A stretch of 64,000 bases of DNA from Arthrobacter livingstonensis (GCF_003219815.1 NZ_QJVD01000023.1:1-64000); one strand, 5' to 3'. Shown: positions 52,213 to 60,915, counted from the first letter of the stretch. Made by a program: numbers and translations. The notes: generated from the sequence alone by a model not told the origin.

Positions 52213-53517
52213 TCACACGGCGTCCTCCGCGAGGTCCTTGCCCATGGTCTCCGGGAGGGTGAAGACGAACGCTGCGCTCACCAGCAGCAGGACCACGGCA
52301 TAGACGCTGAACAGGACGCCCAGGTGGATGGACCCGAGCCACGACTGCAGGTACGGCGCCGTGCCGCCAAAGACAGCCACGCAGATGGAGTACGGAACGC
52401 CGACGCCAATGGTGCGGATGCTGGTGGGAAACAGCTCGGCATAGACAGCCGGCACAATGGAGGCGCTGGCGGCGATGAAGATCAGCATCACCGACATGCT
52501 GACCGCCAGTTCCCACGGCTGGTCCTTCAACAGCCACGTCATGGGGAAGTGCAGGACGGCGGTGCCAATCGCCCCGGTCAACAGCACCTTCCTGCGGCCG
52601 ATCCGATCGGAAAGCTTGCCCCAGAACGGCAGGGCTGCGATGAACACGAGGTTGCCGATGACGCTGGCCCACAGGGCAGCACCGCGGTCCATGCCCAAGT
52701 CGGTGGCCGCATGGCTAGGTGCCACCACGCCCCAGACGTAATAGATCACGGTCAGGCCCACGGTCAGCCCGATCACCTGCAGGGCCTGCTTGCGGTGGCG
52801 CACAATCTGCGGCCAGATCCGGGCGCGCTTGGCCTTTGCTTCCTCGCCGGTGAAGACCTCCGACTCATGCAACCGGGACCGCATGTACAGCGCGTACAGG
52901 CCCAATGCGGCACCGACGGCGAACGGCACACGCCAGCCCCACACCTGCATGTCCACCTTGGGCAGGACCACTGTCATGACCGCACCCAGCAGGGTGCCGA
53001 ACAGGATGCCGGCGGTGCCGGAGGTGTAGATCAACGTCGCCCAGAAGCCGCGGTGCTCCTTGGGTGCCATCTCGGACAGGTACGTTTGCGACGACGGGAG
53101 CTCGCCGCCGTGTGCCAGTCCCTGCAGGAGGCGGGCCACCAGGAGCGTGGCCGATGCCAGCGCTCCGACCTGGGCGTAGCCGGGGGCGACGGCGATCAAC
53201 AGGCTGCCCAGCGAGGCCAGGCCGACGGCCAATGTCATGGAGGACTTGCGCCCGATCCTGTCCCCGATCCAGCCAAACAGGAATCCGCCAAACGGGCGGG
53301 CCACGAAGCCAACCGCGAAGATGGCAAGGGTGGCCAGGACGGCCGACGTTTTGTCTGCCTTGCTGAACAGGGCGCCAGCCAGGAAGGGGGTGAAAGTGGC
53401 GTAAACAGCCCAGTCGTACCATTCAACGGCGTTGCCGATGCCGGTGCCGACCAGGGTCCGCCACAGCGGGCGGCGGGCGGCCGCCGTGGCTGCCTTCGGG
53501 TTAATTGCGGTTGTCAT
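52213..53517 (-). CDS. MHS family MFS transporter (metabolite:H+ symporter)
   Basis: A 434-aa transporter with 12 helices. GTGIGNAVEWYDWAVYATFT at the first helix, and FGWIGDRIGRKSSM plus RLLQGLAHGGELPSSQTYLS are hallmarks of the metabolite:H+ symporter branch (citrate, ketoglutarate, proline-betaine type). Its start overlaps the stop of the amidohydrolase gene (ATGA), implying that it imports the substrate, or exports the product, of that enzyme. Confidence 0.9.
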   Translation of the reverse strand: MTTAINPKAATAAARRPLWRTLVGTGIGNAVEWYDWAVYATFTPFLAGALFSKADKTSAVLATLAIFAVGFVARPFGGFLFGWIGDRIGRKSSMTLAVGLASLGSLLIAVAPGYAQVGALASATLLVARLLQGLAHGGELPSSQTYLSEMAPKEHRGFWATLIYTSGTAGILFGTLLGAVMTVVLPKVDMQVWGWRVPFAVGAALGLYALYMRSRLHESEVFTGEEAKAKRARIWPQIVRHRKQALQVIGLTVGLTVIYYVWGVVAPSHAATDLGMDRGAALWASVIGNLVFIAALPFWGKLSDRIGRRKVLLTGAIGTAVLHFPMTWLLKDQPWELAVSMSVMLIFIAASASIVPAVYAELFPTSIRTIGVGVPYSICVAVFGGTAPYLQSWLGSIHLGVLFSVYAVVLLLVSAAFVFTLPETMGKDLAEDAV

Positions 53518-54809
53518 GATGAAACCTTCGTCTTATTGGGCTGCGGTGTTGTTGAAAGGGCCGGCCGGGCGGCGGCAAGGGTGGCCAGGCGGCTGGTGGC
53601 CAGCTCGGCGTAGAGGGCGGCGCCATCGGTGAGCACGGCGTCGTCGAACGTGGCGTAGGGGGAGTGGTTGAACGCCGTGGCGGTGTGGTCCTGCCCCGGG
53701 GCAACGGCGCTGAGGCCGATGAACGTTCCGGGGACGGCGGCCATCACACGCGAAAAGTCCTCGGAGCCGCTGATGGGGGTGGCCAGGCGGGTGAGGCGCT
53801 CGGTACCGTACATTCCGGAGATGATGCCTTCGGCGTGTTCGGTTTCGGTGAGGTCGGTGATGCTGACGGGGTATTCGGTCTGGTAGTCGACGTCCACGTC
53901 CAGGCCATGGGCGGCGGCGATGTTCTTCACGAGCCGGGGTGCTGCCATGCGCATCCTTTCCCGGGATGCCTCGGAGAAGGTGCGGATGGTGGCCTCAAAG
54001 TGGGCGCTTTCCGGAATGACGTTGCGCTTGCTGCCGGCCCGGAGCAGGCCCACGCTAAGCACCACCGGATCGAACATGTCGAACTGGCGGGTGACCATGA
54101 CCTGAAGGGCGGTGACGATTTCGGTGATGACGGGCACGGGGTCCTTGGCCATGTGCGGGGCGGAGCCGTGGCCGCCGGCGCCGAGTACTGTCACCACCAA
54201 ACCGTCGGAAGCGCTCATCATGACGCCGGGTTTGGTGACGAACTGCCCGTGCGGGGCGAGCCCTGAGAAGACGTGCATGCCAAACGCCGCGTCGGCACGG
54301 CCTCCCGCGGCGTCCAGGACGCCCTCGCGGATCATCACGGACGCGCCGTCGAGCCCTTCCTCGCCGGGCTGGAACATCAGGACCACGTCGCCCTCAAGCT
54401 GCTCACGCCGGTCGGACAGGAGCGTGGCGGCTCCCGTCAGCATGGCGGTGTGGAGGTCGTGGCCACAGGCATGCATGGCCCCGTCGACCCGGGAGGTGAA
54501 GCTGACGCCGCTGCGTTCCTGGACGGGCAGCGCATCCATGTCGGCCCGGAGGAGGACCACGGGCTTGCTGCCCTCCGCTGCGGCTGCCGAGGTGGTGTGT
54601 GCCTGCGCTGTTTTCGGGGCTCCGCCGCGAAGCACGGCCGTGACCGAGGTGGTGTCCGCACCGACCGAAATTTCGTAGCCCAGGCCATCCAGTGCCTTGA
54701 GCACGCGTTCCTGGGTGCGTGGCAGGTCCAGACCAATCTCGGGATCCTCGTGCATCCCATGGCGGAATCGGACCAGGTCCTCGGTGAGGTCTGCGGCAGA
54801 GAGTGGCAT
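53514..54809 (-). CDS. M20 family metallo-amidohydrolase
   Basis: A 431-aa zinc-dependent amidohydrolase of the M20D group (aminoacylase, hippurate, IAA-amino-acid hydrolase types). The metal-binding motifs are LLRADMDALPVQE, MHACGHDLHTAMLTGAA, QPGEEGLDGASVMI and, near the C-terminus, ISGSEDFSRVMAAVP; a dimerisation domain lies between (VTVLGAGGHGSAPHMAKDPV). An AGGAG ribosome site precedes the ATG. With the coupled MHS transporter and the divergent Lrp-type regulator it likely forms an N-acyl-amino-acid utilisation unit. Confidence 0.93.
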   Translation of the reverse strand: MPLSAADLTEDLVRFRHGMHEDPEIGLDLPRTQERVLKALDGLGYEISVGADTTSVTAVLRGGAPKTAQAHTTSAAAAEGSKPVVLLRADMDALPVQERSGVSFTSRVDGAMHACGHDLHTAMLTGAATLLSDRREQLEGDVVLMFQPGEEGLDGASVMIREGVLDAAGGRADAAFGMHVFSGLAPHGQFVTKPGVMMSASDGLVVTVLGAGGHGSAPHMAKDPVPVITEIVTALQVMVTRQFDMFDPVVLSVGLLRAGSKRNVIPESAHFEATIRTFSEASRERMRMAAPRLVKNIAAAHGLDVDVDYQTEYPVSITDLTETEHAEGIISGMYGTERLTRLATPISGSEDFSRVMAAVPGTFIGLSAVAPGQDHTATAFNHSPYATFDDAVLTDGAALYAELATSRLATLAAARPALSTTPQPNKTKVSS

Positions 54810-54903
54810 GGAAGCTCCTGTAGGGATTGGGTGTGCTTAAAAGTGTGACGTGAAGTGCATCACAGCTGGTCAAATTCATGAAATTATGCAAATCTTTATT
54901 AAA
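54810..54903. promoter_or_regulatory. AT-rich divergent control region (amidohydrolase/Lrp regulator)
   Basis: This spacer is much more AT-rich than its surroundings, with overlapping dyads such as attcatgaaat near 54875 and tgaaatt/aattttca across 54879-54920. Such AT-rich dyads suit Lrp/AsnC binding, so the divergent regulator probably acts here on both promoters. Confidence 0.5.
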
Positions 54904-55920
54904 ATGACGAATTTTCATGCATCGCTCAGCGAGGAGGATCTGGCACTCATCCAGGTGCTGCAGATCGCGCCACGCGCAGGCTGGACGGACGTGGGTGCTG
55001 TACTTGGCATCCACCCCACCTCTGCGGCGGCCCGCTGGGAACGACTGACGACGTCGGGCGCCGCCTGGGTGACAGCCCATCCGATGGGTGATCCCCAGGA
55101 GGTGTCGCTGTCGTTTATCGGTGTGGATGCCGTCATGGAAGACCAGTCGCAGGTGGTGGACAAGCTGTGCGCCATGCCGGAAATCATCACCGTGGAGCAG
55201 ACCGCCAGCAGTCGCGCCCTCGTCCTGACCGTGATCACGGAGTCCATGGCCCAGCTCAGCGGGGACGTCATCCCGCGCCTGCGCGCCATTGACGGCGTGC
55301 TTGGCTTCGATGTTTCACTCTGCACGCGTCAGCATTTCAACGGCAGCTCATGGCGGCTGAATGTGCTTTCCCGCGGCCAGCAGCAACACATGCGGGAGTT
55401 GGCCCGGACCGAGCATGTGCCCGGACACCTGCCGCAAAGCCACTTGGACCTGCTGCCATTTCTGGCCCGCGACGGCCGGGCCACCGCCGCGTCGATGGCG
55501 CGCGAGCTGGGGCGGACGGCCGCCACGGTGCAGCGGCAGCTGAACAGGGTCCTCGCCTCGGGCACCGTGTCCCTGCGCTGTGACATGGCCCAGTCACTCT
55601 CCGGCTATCCGGTGACATGCCAATGGTTTGCCAAGGTGCCCGCCGGCCAGCACGAGGCGGCCGCGGCAACACTGCGGCGGCTACGAAATGTCCGTTTCAT
55701 CGCCTCCACAACCGGGCAAAGCAACTTCACCATCATCATGTGGCTGCGTTCCGTGGCGGACATCATGGACGTGGAGCTGACGCTGCAGCAAAACATCCCC
55801 GACATTGAGCTGCAGGAAAGCGTAGTGATGCTGGCCTGCGCCAAACGGGTGGGACGAAAACTGCGCCCGGACGGCACCGCGCTGGCCGCCGTTGCCGGGC
55901 CCGGCACGGAGGTGCGCTGA
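54904..55920 (+). CDS. Lrp/AsnC family regulator with duplicated HTH and ligand domains
   Basis: A protein of about 338 aa, twice the usual Lrp length. The first HTH is at residues 8-55 (LSEEDLALIQVLQIAPRAGW, VLGIHPTSAAARWERL) and is followed by a RAM-like domain. A second HTH near residue 170-215 (HLDLLPFLARDGRATAASMA, LGRTAATVQRQLNRVL) is followed by a second RAM-like domain with TTGQSNFTIIMWLRSVADIM. The start is uncertain: ATG 54904 is used here, while GTG 54850 and ATG 54886 are in frame but would place the AT-rich dyads inside the gene. Divergent from the amidohydrolase-transporter pair, its likely target. Confidence 0.88.
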   Translation: MTNFHASLSEEDLALIQVLQIAPRAGWTDVGAVLGIHPTSAAARWERLTTSGAAWVTAHPMGDPQEVSLSFIGVDAVMEDQSQVVDKLCAMPEIITVEQTASSRALVLTVITESMAQLSGDVIPRLRAIDGVLGFDVSLCTRQHFNGSSWRLNVLSRGQQQHMRELARTEHVPGHLPQSHLDLLPFLARDGRATAASMARELGRTAATVQRQLNRVLASGTVSLRCDMAQSLSGYPVTCQWFAKVPAGQHEAAAATLRRLRNVRFIASTTGQSNFTIIMWLRSVADIMDVELTLQQNIPDIELQESVVMLACAKRVGRKLRPDGTALAAVAGPGTEVR

Positions 55921-56181
55921 GTCGGGGCAGGCCCGGCCACCGGCTAAAGGTGAGATGCCCCACCAAGGTGACCGTCCGGCGTCGTGCCACTGCTAGAATG
56001 GAAACACTTAATGCGTTTCATGCGCATTCTGCGTCGATGAACGCATTCAACTTGTCCCACCGGCAACCCGCATCCGGGCCCACAGGGTGGTGGTTGACAC
56101 GCTCTGGCTTTGAATCGGCGAACCCGTGGTCAAAACTGTCCGCGGGCCGTTGAACCGCCTTAAGAAAGACTCCTTCTTTAC
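55921..56181 (+). promoter_or_regulatory. promoter and long leader of the RNA helicase gene
   Basis: A TAGAAT box at 55994-55999 is a plausible -10, which would give a leader near 180 nt. It contains the inverted pair aatgcgtt (56010-56017)/aacgcatt (56040-56047) and a smaller one aagaa/ttctt just before the start codon (about 56162-56178). Long structured leaders are known for cold-induced RNA helicase and csp genes, which suggests temperature control. Confidence 0.5.
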
Positions 56182-57870
56182 ATGACAACTTTTGCTGCCC
56201 TTGGCGCGCCCAAGGAAATCGTTGCTTCACTTGCCTCCAACGGCATTGAGGAAGCATTCCCCATTCAGGTCAAGACCCTCCCCGACACACTTGCCGGGCG
56301 CGACGTTCTGGGCCGCGGCCGGACGGGCTCCGGCAAGACCATCGCCTTCGCCATCCCGCTCGTGGCCCGCCTGGCCGAGCGCGAGGCGCCGTACTTCCGC
56401 AAGCCCGGCCGCCCCATGGGCCTGGTCCTGGCGCCCACCCGCGAGCTGGCCACCCAGCTGAACAACACCATTGAGCCGCTCGCCAAGGCCATGGGCCTGA
56501 ACACCACGGTCATCTACGGTGGCGTCTCCCAGGCCCGCCAGGAAAAGGCGCTGCGCGCCGGCGTCGACATCGTCATCGCCTGCCCGGGCCGCCTCGAAGA
56601 CCTCATGAAGCAGCGCATCGTGTCGCTGGAGAGCGTCGAGATCACCGTCCTGGATGAGGCCGACCACATGGCCGACCTCGGCTTCCTGCCCGTCGTCAAG
56701 CGCCTGCTGGACACCACGCCCACCCAGGGCCAGCGCATGCTGTTCTCCGCCACCCTCGACAACGGCGTGGACAAGATTGTCCAGCGCTACCTCTCCAACC
56801 AGCTCACCCACTCAGTGGACGAGGCCACGGCCGCCGTCTCCACCATGGAGCACCACGTTCTGGTGGTCAACGACCAGACCGTGAAGAAGCAGGTCATCGT
56901 GGAGCTGGCCTCCGGTGCCGGGCGACGCATCCTGTTCATGCGCACCAAGCACCATGCCCGCAAGCTGGCCAAGACTCTGACCGACGCCGGCATTCCCGCC
57001 GTCGACCTCCACGGAAACCTTTCACAGAACGCGCGTGACCGGAACCTGGCAGAGTTCTCCACCGGCGGCGTCCGCGTCCTGGTGGCCACCGACGTTGCCG
57101 CCCGCGGCGTCCACGTTGATGACATTGAACTGGTAATCCACGTTGACCCGCCCACAGAGCACAAGGCATACCTGCACCGCTCAGGCCGTACGGCTCGCGC
57201 CGGGTCCGACGGCGTTGTCGTCACCCTGACGCTTCCCGAGCAGCAGAGCGATGTGAAGAAGCTGATGAGGGCCGCCGGCGTTGACGTGAACTTTGAGCGC
57301 GTCACCGCCAGCTCGCCCACCATCGCGAACCTGGTGGGCGAGGTTGCCGGCAAGATTGACCCCCGCACCCGGGCGGCACTGCTGGCGGCCAAGCAGCCGT
57401 CCCATGGCGGTGGCGAGTCCACCGGTGCCAACGCCGAGCGAAAGCGCGCCCGCCGGGGCGCAGCCCCGACCGCCGGGGGCCGTGGCGGCCGTGGAGGGCG
57501 CGGTCGGGTCTCCTCCGACGGCCCCGCCGACGGGAACCGCTCCGAGCGCCGCGAGGGCCAGTCCCAGGGCGCACGCTTCGGTGGCGAAAATCGCCGCCCC
57601 GCCCGTGCCGCCGGCGAAGGCCGCCCGGCCCGTGACGGCGACGTGGCTCGAGGCAAGCGCGCGCCCCAGGGATCGGCACATCACAACGACGCCCCGCGCA
57701 GCTCGTCCCGTGGCGCCGGCAGTGGTGCAGTCTGGTCTTCCAACACCGGCGGAACCTCCGGCGGCAGCTTCAACGCCAACGCCAATGGTGGCGGCTCCGG
57801 CCGTCCGGCCCGCTCCGGCGGCACCCGCCGCGCCTCGGCGCCGGCCTCCAACCAGCGCCGCAGCCGCTAA
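56182..57870 (+). CDS. DEAD-box RNA helicase
   Basis: A 562-aa RhlE/DeaD-type helicase. Motifs in order: Q-motif region AFPIQVKTL, Walker A GRGRTGSGKTIAFAIPL, APTRELATQL, CPGRLEDLMKQ, DEADHMADLGF, FSATLDNGV, then VLVATDVAARGVHVDDIELV and HRSGRTARAG. From residue 385 on there is a 175-residue Gly/Arg/Ala-rich, low-complexity tail with RGG-like repeats, expected to bind RNA. Preceded by a long leader and followed by the 61-bp repeat array. Confidence 0.95.
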   Translation: MTTFAALGAPKEIVASLASNGIEEAFPIQVKTLPDTLAGRDVLGRGRTGSGKTIAFAIPLVARLAEREAPYFRKPGRPMGLVLAPTRELATQLNNTIEPLAKAMGLNTTVIYGGVSQARQEKALRAGVDIVIACPGRLEDLMKQRIVSLESVEITVLDEADHMADLGFLPVVKRLLDTTPTQGQRMLFSATLDNGVDKIVQRYLSNQLTHSVDEATAAVSTMEHHVLVVNDQTVKKQVIVELASGAGRRILFMRTKHHARKLAKTLTDAGIPAVDLHGNLSQNARDRNLAEFSTGGVRVLVATDVAARGVHVDDIELVIHVDPPTEHKAYLHRSGRTARAGSDGVVVTLTLPEQQSDVKKLMRAAGVDVNFERVTASSPTIANLVGEVAGKIDPRTRAALLAAKQPSHGGGESTGANAERKRARRGAAPTAGGRGGRGGRGRVSSDGPADGNRSERREGQSQGARFGGENRRPARAAGEGRPARDGDVARGKRAPQGSAHHNDAPRSSSRGAGSGAVWSSNTGGTSGGSFNANANGGGSGRPARSGGTRRASAPASNQRRSR

Positions 57871-57901
57871 TCCCCACTTGCCGGCCGGATAAATCGCTGA
57901 C

Positions 57902-58239
57902 GCGATTTTTCCGGAACCTGGCAAGTGTGGGCCCAAAGTTCGGGACTGGATGAATCGCGGGAGCGATTTTTCCGGAACCTGGCAAGTGTGGGCCCAAAGT
58001 TCGGGACTGGATGAATCGCGGGAGCGATTTTTCCGGAACCTGGCAAGTGTGGGCCCAAAGTTCGGGACTGGATGAATCGCGGGAGCGATTTTTCCGGAAC
58101 CTGGCAAGTGTGGGCCCAAAGTTCGGGACTGGATGAATCGCGGGAGCGATTTTTCCGGAACCTGGCAAGTGTGGACCCAAAGTTCGGGACTGGATGAATC
58201 GCGGGAGCGATTTTTCCGGAACCTGGCAAGTGTGGGCCC
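57902..58239. repeat. 61-bp tandem repeat array, about 5.5 copies
   Basis: Units recur at 57902, 57963, 58024, 58085, 58146 and 58207 (each starting gcgatttttccgg), period exactly 61 bp and nearly identical; one copy has gtggaccc instead of gtgggccc. At each junction aatcgc-ggga-gcgatt pairs as a 6-bp stem followed by TTTT, so on the plus strand every copy carries a small terminator-like hairpin. A diverged half unit (aaatcgctgacgcgattttt) precedes the array. It starts 31 bp after the helicase stop. Confidence 0.95.
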
Positions 58240-58256
58240 ACCCACAGCGTTAAGTT

Positions 58257-58289
58257 CGACGCCGGCACCCACCTTGGGTGCCGGCGTCG
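58257..58289. terminator. 14-bp hairpin after the repeat array
   Basis: cgacgccggcaccc (58257-58270), five-base loop, gggtgccggcgtcg (58276-58289), then tgctttaa. A strong stem with a short T-run on the plus strand, suitable as the final terminator of the helicase transcript. Confidence 0.75.
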
Positions 58290-58323
58290 TGCTTTAAGGA
58301 GTGGCCGGGAGCTGTCCGAAATC

Positions 58324-58388
58324 GATAACGCAGACGTTGCACCGAAAACACGCTTTTTGGCCGATTTTTGTGCAAGTACTGCGTTATC
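58324..58388. repeat. 65-bp nested inverted repeat
   Basis: Outer arms gataacgcag (58324-58333) and ctgcgttatc (58379-58388) are exact; inside, ttgcac pairs with gtgcaa, and an A-rich run can pair with a T-run. Together they can fold into one long, bulged hairpin. It stands alone in a non-coding spacer, so it may be a small palindromic element. Confidence 0.7.
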
Positions 58389-58837
58389 CCTTGGCGGAGG
58401 GGGCGGGCGTTGTGGCATTTGCGCGGGATTGCACCGGACCGGCAATGTTGGTGGCCGCGACGGTGACCAGGGCCCCGGGAGTACACGGACGGTGGCCTGG
58501 GAGGCTGAATCCCGTCCGGGGCTGCACCCAGAGTACGGAAAAGGTCGTTCCCGCCCCCGCCAGGGCGCCTAAGCTGCACTCTCGGGCCACGGCGGATCCC
58601 CGCCAACGCGAATAACAGTCATATCCGCACCGTGGATGCCGTGATCGGGCCAACAGGACGGCACGGGAACCACCGAACACCCCGGACTGCGATCATGATG
58701 AGCGCAAAACCCATGTCTGCCTTGAATTTGATGCTGGTTCATGGGCCATTGCGCCGGTGCGCTCAACGTCTTAGCGTGGAGTGCACAGCCAGTCTGCCGC
58801 ACAGGAGACTGGCGCATCGATTGTTGGGAGCTGGGCA
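58389..58837. other. 449-bp region without a recognisable gene
   Basis: Several short open frames exist on both strands, but none has a ribosome site, family motif or actinobacterial third-position GC pattern that persuades me. Base composition is less GC-rich than neighbouring genes in places. It could be a decayed gene or a leader for the small gene at 58838. Confidence 0.5.
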
Positions 58838-59044
58838 ATGGCTGCAGGCGACGTGGAAATTTCAACCCTTGTGCCCGAAGGCGAGTGGACCGACGAGTCA
58901 CTGGCCGTGCTGGTGCAGGGATACGAGCGCAAGATTGCCGAGATGGGGGCCGAGCCCGGGGAGATCAAGAGCTACATTGCTCCTACTGACCTTGGCGGCG
59001 TGAAAATCCGGGTGGTCTGGGAGAAGGGTGGTGGCGCCCAGTAA
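58838..59044 (+). CDS. 68-aa protein of unknown function
   Basis: The ATG at 58838 follows GGGAGCTGGGCA, a fair ribosome site; an in-frame ATG at 58781 is weaker. The product is acidic and soluble, with a helix DESLAVLVQGYERKIAEMG and a strand-like GGVKIRVVWEKG end. No family recognised. Convergent with hutD, whose stop codon starts at the next base. Confidence 0.65.
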   Translation: MAAGDVEISTLVPEGEWTDESLAVLVQGYERKIAEMGAEPGEIKSYIAPTDLGGVKIRVVWEKGGGAQ

Positions 59045-59650
59045 TCAGGCGGGGTCGATGCTCAGCACGGCAAGGAAGCCGCGGCCGGAAATTTCCGGGG
59101 CGGCCGCGGCACCTGCCACGGTGTCAAAGCGGCCTAGGGTGTCCGGCCCGCCCGGAGTGGTGCCGGCGTCGTCCGTCTGGGGGCCGGAGACAGTGGCCGC
59201 ACCCTGCAGCAGCACGGCGAACTGGCCCTCAAGCACCGGGTGCGGACGCTTTTTTGACAGTTCCAGAATGGTTGCGTAGCCCTTGAATACGCCGCGGCGG
59301 GTCATCAGGTTCAGGTCCATGAGCGAGCCGGTGGGCAGGGTGGCGGAGGTGATGGAATCGCCGGAGAACCGGTACGGCCGGTACTTTTCCAACGCCTGCT
59401 CAGTGCCGTCGACTGTCAGGGCGATGAGGTCGCCGTCGATGATGGTCAGGATCCGGTCCATGCCGGGCAGTACCGAAAACGGGCCCGCCTTGGCCACTTC
59501 GGCGATGCTGATGCGCCAGTCCCAGGAGTCGCCCTTGGCCCCGGAGCCGAGCGTGCGCGAGTCCACGGTGCCAGCGGCGAGCTGGCGGGTGATGCCGCCG
59601 CCATTGGCCCAGGGCGTGGTCTTCAGCGACGTGTAGCGAATGATTTCCAC
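59045..59650 (-). CDS. hutD: HutD family protein
   Basis: A 201-aa cupin-like HutD protein, associated with histidine utilisation but of unsettled function. Family marks: TSLKTTPWANGGGITRQLAA at the N-terminus, WDWRISIAEVAKAGPFSVLP and GMDRILTIIDGDLIALTV, then RFSGDSITSATLPTGSLMDL. No other hut gene is near. It begins at the base after the stop of the 77-aa membrane protein gene, so both are probably one transcript. Confidence 0.9.
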   Translation of the reverse strand: MEIIRYTSLKTTPWANGGGITRQLAAGTVDSRTLGSGAKGDSWDWRISIAEVAKAGPFSVLPGMDRILTIIDGDLIALTVDGTEQALEKYRPYRFSGDSITSATLPTGSLMDLNLMTRRGVFKGYATILELSKKRPHPVLEGQFAVLLQGAATVSGPQTDDAGTTPGGPDTLGRFDTVAGAAAAPEISGRGFLAVLSIDPA

Positions 59651-59884
59651 TTACTTCTCGTCCACATTCTTGATGCTGTACACGTGCATGCGCTTGGGGT
59701 CCGACTTCTGCTTGCGGGTCTGCTTCTTGTAGTACGCCCACGCGCCGGAAATGGCGATCGAGACGCCAAAGGCCAGCACAATTTTCAGGGGCAGCCCAAA
59801 GCGGGTCAGCGACAGCACCAGGCACATGGCCGCGAAACTGGCGAACTGAACGGTGATGTCCAGCCAATCGGCTTTTTTACGCAT
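59651..59884 (-). CDS. 77-aa membrane protein
   Basis: A small protein with two probable membrane helices (WLDITVQFASFAAMCLVLSL; LKIVLAFGVSIAISGAWAYY) and a very basic tail (KKQTRKQKSDPKR). ATG at 59884. Directly followed by hutD. No family recognised. Confidence 0.75.
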   Translation of the reverse strand: MRKKADWLDITVQFASFAAMCLVLSLTRFGLPLKIVLAFGVSIAISGAWAYYKKQTRKQKSDPKRMHVYSIKNVDEK

Positions 59885-59910
59885 GGGGCAAGCTTACCCG
59901 GCCACGTGCG

Positions 59911-60915
59911 CTATTCCCGCCCCTGCGAAACCCAGGAGGGGTCGTTGGCCCTGAAGCCCACGATGCCGTCCGCCGCCTTCCCGAGCACGTCCAGTTGCGC
60001 CGGGGTCAGGTCAAGGGCGAGCGCGCCCAGGTTCTCGTCGATGCGTGCTGCTCGGCGCGTACCGGGAATGGGTACGACGGTGACATGAAGATTCGGGCCC
60101 TGCGCGTACAGCCAGGCCAGGGCCACCTGGGCCGGCGTTGTTGGCTGGCCCGAGGCTTCGGTGAGCTGGTCCGCGACCGGCCGGACGGCGTCGACCACTG
60201 CCTGGTTGGTCTCAATGGCGCCGTCGGCGAAGCGCGGAATGTTGTGGCGGAAGTCCCCGGGGCCCAGGTCCTGCGCGTGGATGGTGCCGGTGAGGAAGCC
60301 GCGGCCCAGCGGGGAATAGGGGACCATGCCGACGCCCAGCCCGGCGGCAGCGGGGACTACATGTGCCTCGACGTCGCGGCTCCAGATGGACCATGCGCTT
60401 TGCACTGCGGCGATGGGGTGGACTGCGTGGGCGGCACGGAGTTCGGTGGAGGTGACCTCGGACAGGCCGAGGTGGCGGACCTTGCCGGCAGCCACGAGTT
60501 CCGCCATGGCGCCCACGGTTTCCTCGATGGGCACGCGGACGTCGCGGCGGTGCATGTACTAGAGGTCCACGACGTCGGTGCCGAGCCGCTGCAGGGATTC
60601 GTCAATGGACTGCTTTACATTGGCTGCGTCACCGCGGATGTCGGTGTACCCGGTGGCGGGGTTGCCGACGAGGGCGAACTGGGTGGCCAGCTGGACCTCC
60701 CCGCGCCGGTCCTTTAGCAGCCTGCCAATGAGTTCCTCGTTGGCGCCGCCGTAAATGTTGGCCGTGTCGATGAAGCTGACGCCGGCATCCACGGCATGGT
60801 GCAAGGTTTTCAGGGCGTCGGCTGGGTCAATGGCGCCATAGACGGGAGTGAGGGCCATGCCGCCAAAGCCGAGGGGGCTGACTTCCAGGCCGTCGACGAG
60901 GAGGATCTTGTTCAT
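59911..60915 (-). pseudogene. aldo-keto reductase, interrupted by an in-frame TAG and lacking the catalytic Lys
   Basis: A 334-codon aldo-keto reductase frame with an amber codon at 60559-60561 (codon 119). The surrounding sequence, LGTDVVDL-stop-YMHRRD, shows that the stop replaces the first Tyr of the family's DLYYxHR motif, a one-base change from TAC/TAT. The barrel is otherwise intact: SFIDTANIYGGANEELIG carries the Asp and Tyr of the active site, and the second half has PLGRGFLTG and [20 protein letters not shown]. The catalytic Lys expected in LATK-F is Gln (codon 79, CAG at 60679-60681). Two independent lesions at functional sites argue for real decay rather than a sequencing error. 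Confidence 0.85.

Noticed and set aside
57902-58239. CRISPR array
   Set aside because: The repeats follow each other directly with no unique spacers, and no cas gene is in the window.
57181-58272. A long minus-strand frame with a repeated peptide over the 61-bp array
   Set aside because: The 61-bp period is not a multiple of three, so different peptides appear in turn, all three minus frames stay open over the array, and the frame is antisense to the helicase tail. No ribosome site.
58301-58901. Several 70-120-codon frames between the helicase array and the small gene at 58838
   Set aside because: They overlap each other on both strands, lack ribosome sites and family motifs, and cross the nested inverted repeat.
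60559-60561. TAG as a recoded pyrrolysine codon
   Set aside because: The position is a Tyr in the aldo-keto reductase family, no pyrrolysine genes are in the window, and the catalytic Lys is also missing, so decay explains it better.
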